Shown in pieces: positions 45,173 through 57,115 of a DNA stretch of 64,000 bases. Position 1 is the stretch's first letter. Each line of letters begins with the position of its first letter. Both the position numbers and the translations under genes were made by a program. Under the pieces are notes generated by a model, which saw only the letters and a list, made by a program, of their open reading frames with translations, made no database searches and had not been told where the DNA came from. Source of the stretch: Dipteris shenzhenensis. Taxonomy: Eukaryota > Polypodiophyta > Polypodiopsida > Gleicheniales. Location: the NCBI GenBank assembly GCA_047967505.1, contig CM106539.1; one strand, given 5' to 3'.

Positions 45173-46950
45173 CCCCATTTAAAATATAAAATTCAAATCT
45201 TAAGATTCAAATTTCAAAATCTTAGATTCAAAATTTAAAATTCAAAATTCAAAATTCAAAATTCAAAATCTTAGATACAGAATTCAAATTTCAAATTTGA
45301 AGATATGAAAGTCAAATCATATACTAAAGACCCTACTTTCAAATCACACTTCGAGATTCCTACTTTTACAAGACTCTTTCTTTCAAATCGTGGTGTTCCG
45401 AAATGGAGAAAATGGAGAACATGCATGAATTAGGTACACTTTCGATTTCTTTCATTTTCTTACTTGGATGATTGAGTAGCCATTGTTGTTTATGAGCTTC
45501 TGCTCTTTGAATTTCAAGCAATCGTAGGAGCTGAGGGGATTTTGTCCAAAGGGGATTTCGTGAAGAGGGGATTTCATGAGATTAACTCAAAAAAGGAGAA
45601 GCTTCAGACTGTTGTTGACGACATGGAAGCCTCACTGACAGTCACACTGGCGAAGAAGAATGGGCCTACTGAGGGCTACGAACCTGCCACTGAATAACTG
45701 TGAAGAAAACTTGTGCGGAGGAAAAGCAGAGCGGTGCTAAAACTGTGCTACGGAGGAGGAAAAGAAAAGCGGTGCTGAAACTGTGCTACGGAGGAAATGA
45801 GTGGTGAAGGTAGCCAAAACTGTGGGAGCACAGCCAAAACTGAGGACGAGGACGACAGAGGAAACTGTGGTAGCATAGGCAGCCGGAACTGTGGTAGCGT
45901 AGCCGAAACTGAGGACGAGTACGGTAGAGGAAACTGTGGTAGTGTAGGCAGCCGGAACTGTGGTAGCGCAACCGAAATTGAGGATGAGGACGACAGAGGG
46001 AAAGAGCACAGCGGAGGAAAAGAGGGCAAGGAGGGTGCCAAAACTGCAGTAGTGTAGTAGGCCTTAACGGAGTGGCGCAGACGAAAGGATGGAAGGACGT
46101 GAAGGAGGACGAGGACGGTGGAGGAAGAGAGAAGGACAATGAGGAGGAGGAAGGCAAGAAATCCCGCAAAAAACAGGCTTTGGGGGGGAAGAAGCAATCC
46201 AAAAATAGGCTTTGGGGGGAAAGAAGCAATCCCCCCAAAAAAGCATGCTTTGGGGGGGAGGGAGCAATCCTTCCAAAAGCATGAAGAGCAAAAAAAAAAA
46301 AAAAAAAAAAAAAGACCTCTTTCTAATCCAACTATTGTGTGTGGAATCTATGGAGAGTTGAATTGGTAATGGAATTTTAAAACCTACATAGTTAATACAC
46401 ATTGCTAGGACAAAACTGGGATGGGGAGCCTCTCGGGACCTCCTATTTTGACACAGTTTTGAAATTTTGTGCTTGCAATTAGCTAAGCAAGGTGGAGGAG
46501 TGTTTTCCAAGAACTACCCCATCTAAGACGTTGTCCTAAAGCTCTCAAACCACCCTAGGTACACATTGGAGATCTAGGAAGGGAGAGAACAAGGTGAGCC
46601 TAGCACTTGATCCCCCATGAAGATGAATTCAATTCCTTCTCATAGGTTTACTTTTTATGCTTGGTTTAAAAGGTTTGTTTAGCTTTGCCTTTTAAAGTTT
46701 TGGTTTTTTAATAGTTTTAGATTTTCTAGTTTGCTTTTAAAGTAACAGTATGATTTTAAAGTGTAATAGCGTGAATCATGAAAAGCATGTACGATTTTTT
46801 TGAAAGTAGGATCTCTACATTTGAATTTCAAAATTTGAAACTTGAAACTTGAAATTTGAATTTTTTATTTTAAATTTTGAATTTTGAATTTTAAACTTTA
46901 AAATTTAAATTTTAAAATCTAGATCTTCAATTTTTAAATTTAACGTTTGA
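45173..46950. repeat. Central region: mirrored AT-simple repeats and small tandem arrays
   Basis: AAAATTCAAA-type simple repeats at 45180-45310 are mirrored by TTTGAAATTT / TTTGAATTTT repeats at 46815-46945, each bordering a palindrome array. Between them: a 69-bp tandem repeat (45828-46005: AACTGAGGACGAG, GAGGAAACTGTGGTAG, GGCAGCCGGAACTGTGG), a GCTTTGGGGGGGAAGAAGC unit repeated three times (46173-46275), and a 23-nt poly(A) run near 46291. Frames through it are repetitive (RNCGSVAETEDE) or Leu/Phe-rich on the other strand. I see no supportable gene. Confidence 0.7.
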
Positions 46951-47716
46951 AGATTTGTCCATGTGGCCAAATCTTCCTAGTGATTTGAAAGAAGATTTGG
47001 CCATGTGGCCAAATCTTCCTAGTGATTTGAAAGAAGCTAGCAACATTTGGCAGCATGGCAAAATCTTCCCAAACCCTAATGCTTTGAAAGATTTGGCCAC
47101 ACGGCCAAATCTCTCAGAACCTGGTGATTTGAAAGAAGCATGCAAGAGGAGGTTGCACAATCAAAACTCTCCATACCCTAGTGCTTTGAAAGAAGCCTAC
47201 AAGATTTGGCCACACAACCAAATCTCCCCAAGTTTGAAAGAACACCACAACCAAATCTTCTTAGTGCTTTGAAAGAAGTCACCGAGGTCTCGAAGGATTT
47301 GGCTGTGCATCCAAATCTTGGTAGCTTCTTTGAAAGCACCAAGGTTTGAGTAGATTTGGCTATGTAGCCAAATCTTATTGCTTCTTTCAAAGCACTAGTG
47401 TCTTAGGAGATTTGGCCATGTGGCCAAATCTTGTTGGCTCCTTTCAAAGCACCAGGGTCTAGGGAGATTTGACCATGTGGCCAAATCTTGTGGGCTTCTT
47501 TCAAAGCACCAAGGTCTAAGTAGATTTGGATGTGTGCATAAATCTTGATGGCTTCTTGAAAGCACCAGCATCTCGGGAGATTTGGTTGTGTGGACAAATC
47601 TTGCTATCTCCCTTTCAAAGCACCATGGTCTGTGAAGATTTGGCCATGTAGCCAAATTTTGCTGCCTAAAATTCAAAGCACCAAGGTTTAGGAAGATTTG
47701 GTCTTGCAATGAAATC
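46951..47716. repeat. Palindrome array, right block (about 15 copies)
   Basis: This is the same motif as the left block (AGATTTGGCC, 4 nt, GGCCAAATCT), here often with CATG or CACA in the loop. Up to about 47280 the spacers are in the opposite orientation to the left block (CTTTGAAAGA, CCCAAACCCTAATG). After 47280 they return to the left-block orientation (CTTCTTTCAAAGCACCA). It ends about 60 bp before the plus-arm transposase-like gene. Confidence 0.95.
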
Positions 47717-47779
47717 TTGTAAAGCATTTTCATCCTAAGTCACACCATCAAATATCAATATTGAACTATAACAAATGCT

Positions 47780-50700
47780 ATGTACTATGCAGGTGCCACA
47801 TTGAAAGTGGGGATTAAAGTCAACTTGCTTGTCAGTGGAAAGATTGTTGCCATTGGGACAATATTCTCTACATCACATGATGACATGTGCCAAGGTGTGC
47901 CCTTGGGAGAAAACAATGTATCAGTGGCGATCGATATTTGTATGGATGAAAGTGCACTTCTTCCATTTCCTACAATGGATGCATTCTTAGTCTATGAGGC
48001 TTTGGGTAGTGTTGTTCGTTGGAAAGCACGATCAATGAGTTGTGTGGACAATGTCAATGGAGCTATTGTACCAATGAATGATATAACATTAGATACCATT
48101 AACGTTGAACCTCTATGTGAATATGATGAGTTTTCCATTCGAGAATCATGGAAGGACAAGAAAGTCTTAATATGGGATGAGCAGAAAACCAAGAGCATTG
48201 CAGAGGGTGTTGTTTTGTATGTCTACCCATTTGAACCTATAAATTTGGAGATGCTTGGTGAAGGTAATCTAGGTGTGGGAATTGAAAAGTATCACAGTGA
48301 TGTATCAAGCATCGATACCATCCACTTAATAAAATGGCCCATTGCACAAATAACCTTTTTAGATGGAACTTCATTAAGAATCGATGACACCATGAATTCT
48401 TCAAGTGGTTCTGGGAAAAAGCACATGGAAGATGAGGACCCAATGGAAAAATCCACAAAAAAGAGGCGTTAGTGCATGATAAAGAGAAAAGCTAAAAAAC
48501 ATGGCATGCCATTAGCATCATCTAGACTCACAAGGGATGCAGTCATAAAAGTATATATGATTGATTGTTGTAAACAAAATTGTTGTCAATTTGCCTATCG
48601 TCAAATGATATCCAAATTACGCATAGAGTATTGGGGCCAAAGTTTGGAGGCTCGCACCAATTATGTATATGACACTCTTGGGGTTGCTTGTCGAAAAGAT
48701 GACAATGGGCAGTTCAAATATGTCTTTTCATTGAATGGTATTCAAGTTTGTTGTAGAGCATGGTATGAAATGCATGGTATTCCAAAAACAACATTTTATC
48801 GATACAGGGAGCAATTTGAAATTGGTATACGAAGGTGCATACATGGTAATAAAGAAATCATGCGGAGAGGTTGGTGGGACCGGGTAGAGCCATAATCAAA
48901 GATTTTGTGGATAACAATTCTAAGCGTATGCCACACAAAAGTAGAACACTTCAGGATGGATCAAGGGAAACACAGTTGGTGATACCAGATGTATACAAGC
49001 AGGTTGATATTCTCTATGAAGTTAACATGCAATTAAAGCATAGTTTGGGTTGTAAGGAGATGTCAACTTCCACATTCAACCACATATGGAACTCTGAATT
49101 CAAGCATGTAACTTTGTCAAAAACAAGTGAATTCTCTAAGTGTGGTTTATGTAGTGCAATCAAGGCTCAGCTTGCACGAAAAAATGCCAAACTGAACGTA
49201 ATAAGTTGATGGAAGATAGAAGAAAGCACATGTTACAGCAAAAAAGTTGTAGAAATGTGTACTACACTTGGCGCAGATTTTCTGAAATGTATCCTTAGAC
49301 ATACTTGTGCATTATCCATGATAAGATGGACCAAAAGAAGACAGCCATCCCTAGATTATGCAATCGTTCAAAGGACACAGACAAATCCTTTCAGCTCCCA
49401 GTGGCTTTGACTGGCATGATAACACATGGACATGGTCAAGGACGTTATGGTCACTTTTCTTTATCCTTGTGGCCGTCGGATCCTAACTTCACAATTGGTT
49501 CATTGGCTTTGTGTTTGAGAAATCTTGAAAGATTTGATAACCATGCACTTGGAGATTTGGTACATGATGGGATGCCAAGGTCTGACAATGCTCTGCTAAA
49601 TGCACTAACCTCAAGAGAAGCATTGGATTCTTACTATGTTTCTAATGGCAAGCAACAACTTCATCTTGGAGCAGTGGGTGGAACATTCAAAGACCTTGGA
49701 CTTGGAAGTTCCCATCAAGAAAATCCTTATAAGAAACTACCCGAACACCTATTGTTGCAGTTGGATAATTGTGGTTCTGAAAACAAGAATAGGTACTTGT
49801 TTGCATACCTATCATTACTTGTTGCTCGAGGGATTTCAAGTCAATTCAATTGGGATTCTTGATGGTTGGGCATACACATGAGGATATTGATGCAATGTTT
49901 AGCAGGTTTTCAGAGAGGTTAAGAACTAGCCAAACATTAACATTTGCACATCTCATGGATACTTTTAGACAATGTGAGGAGTCTTCTCCAATGCCATTTT
50001 TGGTAACGGAAGTCCCTGATTTCAAGAGCTATGTTGATGGATGCCTATGTGATGGGAAAGATTCTTTAGTGGGACACTCAAAGCCTCTCCAATTTCGGTT
50101 CTTTATGCAAAATGAAGTTCCTATCATGCAATATAAAGTGCATCCACGATCATTAGATTGGCAACCAAGTGAAGGTGGCATTGAGTTGTGGAAGAGACAT
50201 CCGGATGGTCATCCAATGCTACCAAGTGGAGAGCCACCTTATGTAACCATGTTCAAGTATGTCAAGGATCACTTAGATGTGATAGTTGGTATCAAGGAGT
50301 ACGTACGCTTTTGGGAAAAATGGGCACACTTGCAAGGTCCAGAAGCATCTTTCACAAAGTTTTACAAGCTAGTAGTGAAGTACTGGAAGAGCATGATTGA
50401 TGAGCTTGATAAACCAAACAATAGTGTAGAGGGCATGTATGAGAGATTTTGGCCAAAGACGCAACATATTGATTGTGTGCAAGTAGTTGATAACGAAAAC
50501 GATGAGTTTTAAGGAATTGAAGAGTTGAATGATCATTACTGTGGACCTCAAAGGAAAAAGCCAAAACAATCATTTGATCCAATGGTTGATGTACAAAAAG
50601 GACACTTTCTTTTGGTCCGACCAGCAGAAAAAATTTACCCAATTTGGCTAGGCATTGCTCAAACTGATGTACAGAAGGATAATAAATCTAAAAATTTCAA

Positions 50701-50968
50701 GAAGGTTTTCATACAATATTGGGCACCTATATGCAAAAGACACAAAGCACAAATTGAGGAGGTATATGCAGATCGTTGGAACAAGGTTTGGATGTGCAAT
50801 AAAGGTGATCCTCCACGTTGGGAATCTATTGATGCTATTGTATGGTCATGGGTTCCAAAATGTAACCTTTCAAAGAAGGTTTCCTCAAAGAGCAGCAACC
50901 TCCCCATCAAGGTGAAGATACCAACCATTGACGCAAGTGAGCTTTATCCAATTTGTCTCATAGAATAG
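47780..50968 (+). pseudogene. Transposase-like gene with DUF8039-like and DUF7869-like regions
   Basis: This probably encoded the mobilising enzyme of the unit. The first part (from an AG acceptor at about 47791) reads SGKIVAIGTIFSTSHDD, VPLGENNVSVAIDICMDESA and LLPFPTMDAFLVYEALGSVV, the order I associate with DUF8039, found in plant transposon proteins. After TAG 48470 the same frame continues (CRAWYEMHGIPKTTFYRYRE, a possible DNA-binding helix pair). After a shift near 48880 it reads MPHKSRTL and FSKCGLCSAIKAQL. Another shift leads to CIIHDKMDQKKTAIPRL (Asp at about 49320), ALTGMITHGHG and LLLQLDNCGSENKNRYLF (Asp at about 49764). After a further shift comes VGHTHEDIDAMFSRFSERLR (about 49865). 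The three Asp-centred blocks suit an RNase H-fold transposase and match my memory of DUF7869. TAA 50510 precedes the C-terminal part. At least three stops and three shifts: inactive here. Confidence 0.65.
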
Positions 50969-51208
50969 ATTCCGACTCTGATGCTGACTCCACAATGGAG
51001 TGAAGGTACTTGAAAAGCATGACTTTTTTTTCCTTGCACAACAATAATTTAATTGAATATTGACAAATATTTGGAAGGTATGACATTGATCTTTTTTCTT
51101 TATCTTTTTTTTTGCAGACCATTGCTTTGTGGTTGCAAGTTCTACACACTCGACAAAATATCAAGGACTAGTGTTGCATTCTTACTTTTTCTCCAACTAA
51201 ACTAAAAT

Positions 51209-51553
51209 GGTGTTTTTGAACACCACCTTTTTTCGAGAAGAGGCAAAAAATGCTTCGTTAACTCAAACAATTGTGAGTTTCATATACACGGCCAAATCCA
51301 GGGAGAAAGTCAATGGAGTGCACTTAATGCATTGTAATTGTAACCCCTCAAAAAGTACATGCATTGGTCGAAACCTCAACATTTGACATTTTATTTATGT
51401 TGATGCAAACCATGCACATTTGCAAGATTTGGATGGACTGCCAAATCTATGGGAAAAATCAATGAAAAACATTGAATGTTACATAATTACAACCCCTCAA
51501 AAGTTCCCAAATTATCAGGATTTTCCCAAATTCTCTAATATGGTGTTTGTCCC
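51209..51553 (-). repeat. Right subterminal repeats and right terminal inverted repeat
   Basis: The 18-bp inverted word GGTGTTTTTGAACACCAC (51209-51226) pairs with 37764-37781. Two diverged direct units (about 51285-51355 and 51435-51505) share GCCAAATC, CAATG, and AACCCCTCAAAA. A palindrome copy (AGATTTGG, 7 nt, GCCAAATCT) sits at about 51425-51448, so the array motif also occurs at the transposon end. The terminal repeat occupies 51518-51553. Confidence 0.8.
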
Positions 51554-54054
51554 TTTCCTTATAATAATAATTAATATTATATATCCTCCCTCATCCCCCT
51601 CCCCTTTGGGACATCGTTTCCTCTTTAATGCCCTTCATAAGTGGTCTTCCCCCTCCCTAAGCTTACACATCCCTCCCTCTTTAATATTGCCCCTCCCTCT
51701 CCGTTTTTTTTAAATTCAAGCTCTCCCCCTCCCCCCCGTTAAACTAATTATTTCCCCTCACCCTCCCCCCCTATTCAAGCCCTCCCCCCTTTATCCCTAA
51801 ATATTTTGCCATCATATAGTACTCCCCCATTCCCCCCTCCCCCCACACAAACTAATTAATTTATAAGAGTTTTCACAAACTGGGGGGCCTATCCCTTGTC
51901 TACACTTCCTACTTTGAATTGTTATAAATCCACTTACTATCTCTAACTCTTGTCTCCATTAGCTATTAGAGTTTATTTTTCAGGCAAGTCATTCCAAGCA
52001 CAATTAAGTTTCACATACCTTACCTCTATTTTTCTTCGATTATAAAATCATAAATGATTTGCCTACTATTTTATGAATGCAGTGACTTGCATAATATTTT
52101 GTAATTGCATTCTATTTTAACTCACTCTATTTTTTGAATGAAGTGAGTATGAATGCAATTGGTTTAACTTTTCCTTCCACACTATTAGATGGAATTGGAT
52201 GCTTATGAATGACAAATTATGAACCACGGAAAATATGGTAGTGATTTCTCCACTTACTATAACTTGCTAGACTATTTTATTTCATAAATCATATTTGATT
52301 TTGATAAAAGAGAATTGATTTGAAAGTAAGTTAACACATGAATGATCCAAACATGCCCCCTTTGTGTAGATTTCGATGGTCGTATAGCAGTGGATCCTAT
52401 CATGCAAGCACGGTGGCTGTAGGAGCCCAATGACTATTTAATTGTGGCTGCAAGCTCAGTGGCTAAAAAGAAATGGAATTAATTCATTCCACTTAATCCT
52501 AATCCAACTCTTAGGTCCACCATTTAGTCCTCACCACATCATCATTTCACCTAGATGGTACTCTCCACTCCATCATTTTCCCAACTACCATTATGTTACA
52601 TCACATAACCAAATCTGTGATAACATAAACTACAAAAGTTACAAGGCTCTTGACTAAAACTAGTACTTACTAACTAGTTTTATAGTGGGAATAGTTAGAA
52701 GTATGTACAAGGCCAATTATGCCTATACTCATGTGCCTGTCATGTGTCTCTAGCTAGCACTCATAATGGGATCTCACTGCTGCTCTTTGATCTACTAGTA
52801 GTTATTCTAGCTCTCTAGTCCCTATCTCTGTTGTATGTGTAGCCTTATCCTTTTTTTAGAGGTGGTTTTTAAGCCATGTATTGGACTGTTGCATGTGTAT
52901 ATTTGTATGTGGAGCCTTATCCTTTTTTTAGAGGTGGTTTTTTAGCCATGCTTTAGACTCGGGCATGTCTATATTTTGTTATGAAGATGGTTGTAGGGGG
53001 CCCAACACCCCCTGCTACTATTGCTGGGGGGGTTCCAAGGGTGGATGATGATAGCTATTTAGGTCCCCCTTGATGGGGGTTTGGGGGTAGTGCATCCTTT
53101 TGTCTACATTTTATGTGATAAAAAGATAAATCAAGTATTTCAAAGAATGGCATTTGCGATGTGTTATTAGCTAGAAAAGAAATCAAGACCAGAGGCTAGA
53201 GGCTAAGCATGGCGACGCTCGAGGGCCATAGAGGAAAGGAGATCGTGAGGGCGAAACATGATCATGGGAGGGGAAAAGGAATTAGAAGGGGAGGGAATGA
53301 AGAGGGAGACTATGACACAAGGGGAAAGGGAGAGGGGGAAGAGAAGCATGTACATGATAGGAGGAGGAATGTAAAGATGGAGACATCAAGGAAAGAGGAC
53401 CATACTTTATTTGAAAGAAAGGATGAAAGGGAAATATCAAAGTACTAGCTAGGTGGCTTTACAAGAATGAGCATGCCTCATCAAGGAATAGCCCCCTCCT
53501 TTTATAGCCAAAAGAGGGGGTCTCTCCCAATTACTGCATCCTCCCACATGTATGGTGTGTGTGGAAAAGTCTCCCATGTGGGCTAGGTAGTTACGCACTC
53601 TCAATTGTGTGCGACAACCCTTTGCCTCAATTTTCCACATAAATCAAGCCCCATATCTCAAGTCTATGATACTCCCTTGGTCTCTTCCCAATTTTATAAT
53701 ATGTTCAAACCTCTAGGAGGACAAGTGAAGGGTTGGCACAAGGAAGCTTGCCACCTCATCCTACTTTCCCCATTATATAACTTGCTCTCATGGACCTTCT
53801 ATACCTCCCCCACGTGGGCCGATCCTATATGGAGGGAATAACCCAATATAATATCCATCTCCACCTATTTTATAATACTTCTCCCATGGACTTTGAGCCA
53901 TATCTCACTAAATGCAGCCTAGGTGGAGGGGTGGCACATGGAGGAGCCATGCCACCTTACATTCTATAAAATAGATGCATCCTTATTGTTTTAATGATGC
54001 TCTTTTGTAGTACAAAAAGTAAAGTGCATTTGGGTCATATGGACCATATGCAAA
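51554..54054. other. No gene recognised; tandem repeat at 52833-52977
   Basis: 51580-51850 is C/T-rich (CCCCTCCCTC). A unit of about 72 bp (GTATGTGTAGCCTTATCC, TTTTTTTAGAGGTGG, AGCCATG) is tandemly duplicated at 52833-52904 and 52905-52977. A 79-codon, Arg/Gly/Glu-rich plus frame at 53209-53448 matches no family. Nothing else is supported. Confidence 0.5.
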
Positions 54055-54490
54055 ATCTATGAAATTGATTTCAGACGATTTCATATTTTCATTCTTGATG
54101 TAAAATGGCTTAGAACTATTTACAATGGTCCCCATGCTACAATGACGAAAGATAGTAGTGGTTTCTTTGTGATAGACTCCACCAAACTCTAGACCGATGA
54201 AAGTGATACTTTTGTTCTTCCTGAGCATTGTGAGCGGGTGCATAGTAATGATTTAATTAATCAAATGCTTTCATTTTCTAAGATCAATTGGTACATGTAC
54301 TTAAGCATAAATTCATATAATTGATGGCATTTGACACCCATCTACAACATAGGTGGTTTTTCATCTGGATCATTTTGATCCAAGATGGTGGTATGTGATC
54401 CAAGTTGCACCACGAAGTAAATAGATTTTTGAAGATAGAGATGTGGATATGGAGATGCCACTACCAATGCAAGATCTGATATTAGAGCAA
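54055..54490 (+). pseudogene. CACTA (En/Spm) TNP2-like transposase C-terminal fragment, copy 1
   Basis: The plus strand reads IYEIDFRRFHIFILDVKWL, GPHATMTKDSSGFFVIDSTK, then DTFVLPEHCERVHSNDL. After a gap that may be an intron it reads DPRWWYVIQVAPRSK and FEDRDVDMEMPLPMQ. This follows the C-terminal order of CACTA TNP2 proteins (LDY..F..P.F.C.WV, DPFVLASQ..QV, W.VV....PR). Stops interrupt it. The catalytic core is absent. It shares sequence with 62600-62870, so the two remnants derive from one family. Confidence 0.65.
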
Positions 54491-57115
54491 GACTGTATCA
54501 TTGATACACAAATCACTGAGACAAGATCTAAAAATTCATATCCCACTTATCTTGTTACATATAAGAATCACCCTCTAGAGCATGCTAAGTAGATGAATGC
54601 AAGATTTTTTGCCAGTACCCTCATTTGTTCACTACCTTTCTATCATGCAATTGAGGAAAATTGTGATATCAAGCAAGAGGGATGTTATGAGAATTGGGAT
54701 TATCCCACTTTGTTGTGAGATCCAGCATTTTGTCACATAGCTGATGGAGGGTCTGCTTGCCGCTATTTATATTAGTGTGTAGCAGTGTGTGCACCACTTA
54801 CATGACAAGCGATGGTATGTGTAGCAATGTGTGCACCATCTATACGCATGGTTGGATATATGGCTATGGCCGTATGATTTTGTAGTACTAGATGTAAATC
54901 CTTCACTCAAGAAAGCTGTCATAGGCTTGAAGCTTGGGGGGTCCACCTTACATAAGCCAGCTATACAATGTGCATTTGATAGGTATTTAAAAAACCCCTC
55001 TATAACCACATTTTGTCTATTTATATACCCCTACTATGAATTTTTGGATTAATAATTATATCCCTTCAATAAATTTAAAATTTGAGAAGCCTATATTTTT
55101 TGCCCTCCTCTTGTACATTTTAGTGTAAGTTGAAACAGACGCTACTTTTGAGAAATTGTATTGTATAATTAAATAAAACCATTTAATTTGTATGTCATGG
55201 AGATGCATGCTTTACACCCATACTAGTATCTAATAGAATGTATTTTCAACTTTTGATCTTTTCAATTCCCAAAATCTCATGTATTTACTCCACTTATCCA
55301 ATTTTGTTTCCCTTGCGTGCTCCCAAATTGTCACTACCTACTAGAAATTTGCATGAAGTAACTTGAATTGAACTATGAATAAAATGGCACAAACTTATAA
55401 GAAGATGGCCCAAACTTTAACCTTGTGTTGATCTAATGGGAGTTTTTACATTAAATATGATGCATGTAGTAGCATTATGTTGATGTAGTGCAAGTGTTTA
55501 TATTCAATATGATGCATGCACTAGCATCATCTTGCCTGTATGCCACTTTCTATATTAGGAAAAGATAGTGTTTATCATCTCATCATAAAGGCATCCAACT
55601 TAATCATGTTAAGTGCACAAAGTTATTAAGCTTATTATCACTCAATCCATATCTTTTTCTCAATTTATGTCGCTTTACTTTTCTTTAAGTTACATGCTTT
55701 CATATTTATGTATTTGCATCACTTTTTTCTAAATTTTTGAATATCCTAACTTCCAAACCATATGCTAGATGCATATGATATTGAAGGAAAATTTGTAGAA
55801 CAATGAAATATTATAGCCTCTTTATTGAATTTAGATCTTAATTATTAATGCATCTGACAATTTTTCAGTTTGGAAAGCACCTTGTATTCCATTTCTACTA
55901 TATTTCAATTCAAACTTTTGAAGGAACCATGCTTCCCCTCAAAATTTTGAGACCATATGTAAATAAAATAATGAACTATTTTGGTAGTTAGAATTGGAAT
56001 GCGTGGATCTTTAAGGAAAGCCATAGACCACCTGTACATTGGATGCATAGTTTCTTGGATATAGTTTATTATTCCTTTAGTAGTCCTTTAGAGTTTCATA
56101 ATCCATCTTTTGCTGCACAATATGGAATTTCACACGAAGGCTTAGTTAGAGGTTTGGGATGTTTCAAGCTTCGATGAGATCCATATCACACTTGCATTGA
56201 TTGCACAATTTGGTAGATAAACTCTATTTTGTAGATGCTCAATTTGATATTTAGACTCTAGCACACAACCGAGGGTCACAAGCTCTAGCCAAATTTCATC
56301 AAAAGTACCAAATGAAAAGGTAGAGTTGGATCCAAAGTACAAGCATATTGATATCTAAAAATAGATACAAGTTACAACCAAGACTTGTCATCAAGAGTTT
56401 AATCAAAACCTTAGACTTAGACGTGGCAAAAAATCAGCTAGAGATAGCTAGACTAAAGGTTGCTACACAGACTTCTCCTCCTCATTGATGGATCCTTGAA
56501 TGACCTCAGTTGGATAACGTGGAGGATGTGGAATTGTCTTGTTTTCAGTGTAAAGATTTTAGCCAAGGGAGGGCCCTAAAATAGGCCACTTGGCTTCCAA
56601 ATTTGACCCTCCATCTAGTATTGCTCTGTTTATTCACCAACAAGAATCAAGAATTTTGCATGATTAATGTAAGTAGATAAAGCTAGAAAATGTTTGCACT
56701 CAAGTTTATCTAAATTACTTGACTTACAAAAAATATAGAATTATATCTCAAGAAAAGTTTGTATTCAAGTTTATCTTAAGGTATTTGACTTATAAAAAAT
56801 GTAGAATTTTGCCTCAAGAACTAGCCCAACTCCTTATACGATACATGTGATGCATCATTATCTAAAACCAAAATTAGCCAAGGATGATCCTTAGATGATC
56901 TAGCTCATTATAAGACATTTTGGAAAGTTTCACCTTGCATGAAAAATGCAAAGTAAACTTACCTAGCACTTTTCAAGAAGTTAGTAAAACTTTGTAGTGA
57001 TTCTCGTCTAGCTGCTACTTGTCTATTCTTACAATAAATGTCAAATTTGCTAATGTAATATTTGTTTCAATGTCCACCATGTTTAAGTCTGTCAAATCAT
57101 AAGTGAACATTTATC
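54491..57115. other. No gene recognised
   Basis: AT-rich DNA without sustained frames. GTGTAGCA(G/A)TGTGTGCACCA occurs twice near 54778 and 54816. CTTGGGGGGTCCACC near 54932 resembles a MITE end but no partner end or 8-bp duplication was found. The plus strand at 54480-54620 may hold more acidic tail of the CACTA remnant. Confidence 0.4.

Larger units (their letters stand above)
37207..51553. mobile_element. 14.3-kb TIR transposon-like unit with divergent gene arms
   Basis: The boundaries are inverted repeats at 37207-37241 and 51518-51553 with a 23-bp perfect core (37219-37241 against 51540-51518) and weaker similarity about 70 bp further in. An 18-bp inverted word (37764-37781, 51209-51226) supports pairing of the two ends. 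The minus-strand arm (37.9-43.5 kb) has SET, FCP1-like, methyltransferase-like and ParB-like segments. The plus-strand arm (47.8-51 kb) has a transposase-like gene. The centre has palindrome arrays. The ends read CACTA (37214) and CACCA on the opposite end, which would suit a CACTA-like terminus, but similarity extends 7-8 bp outward (GTGACAA / GGGACAAA). The exact end and target duplication are therefore unsettled; TATAA lies just outside both ends. All genes are damaged in this copy. Confidence 0.75.

Noticed and set aside
45737-46510. Minus-strand ORFs of about 150 codons and a plus-strand RNCGS-repeat frame
   Set aside because: They are created by tandem repeats and G/A-rich sequence in the centre of the large transposon; no domain or splice logic.
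43637-47716. CRISPR-like array
   Set aside because: The DNA is eukaryotic, spacers are not unique (two recurring types) and repeats are heavily diverged palindromes. This is a transposon-internal array.
54930-55140. Possible fourth MITE copy (CTTGGGGGGTCCACC)
   Set aside because: No opposite end with CCCCCC and no 8-bp duplication was found within 400 bp.
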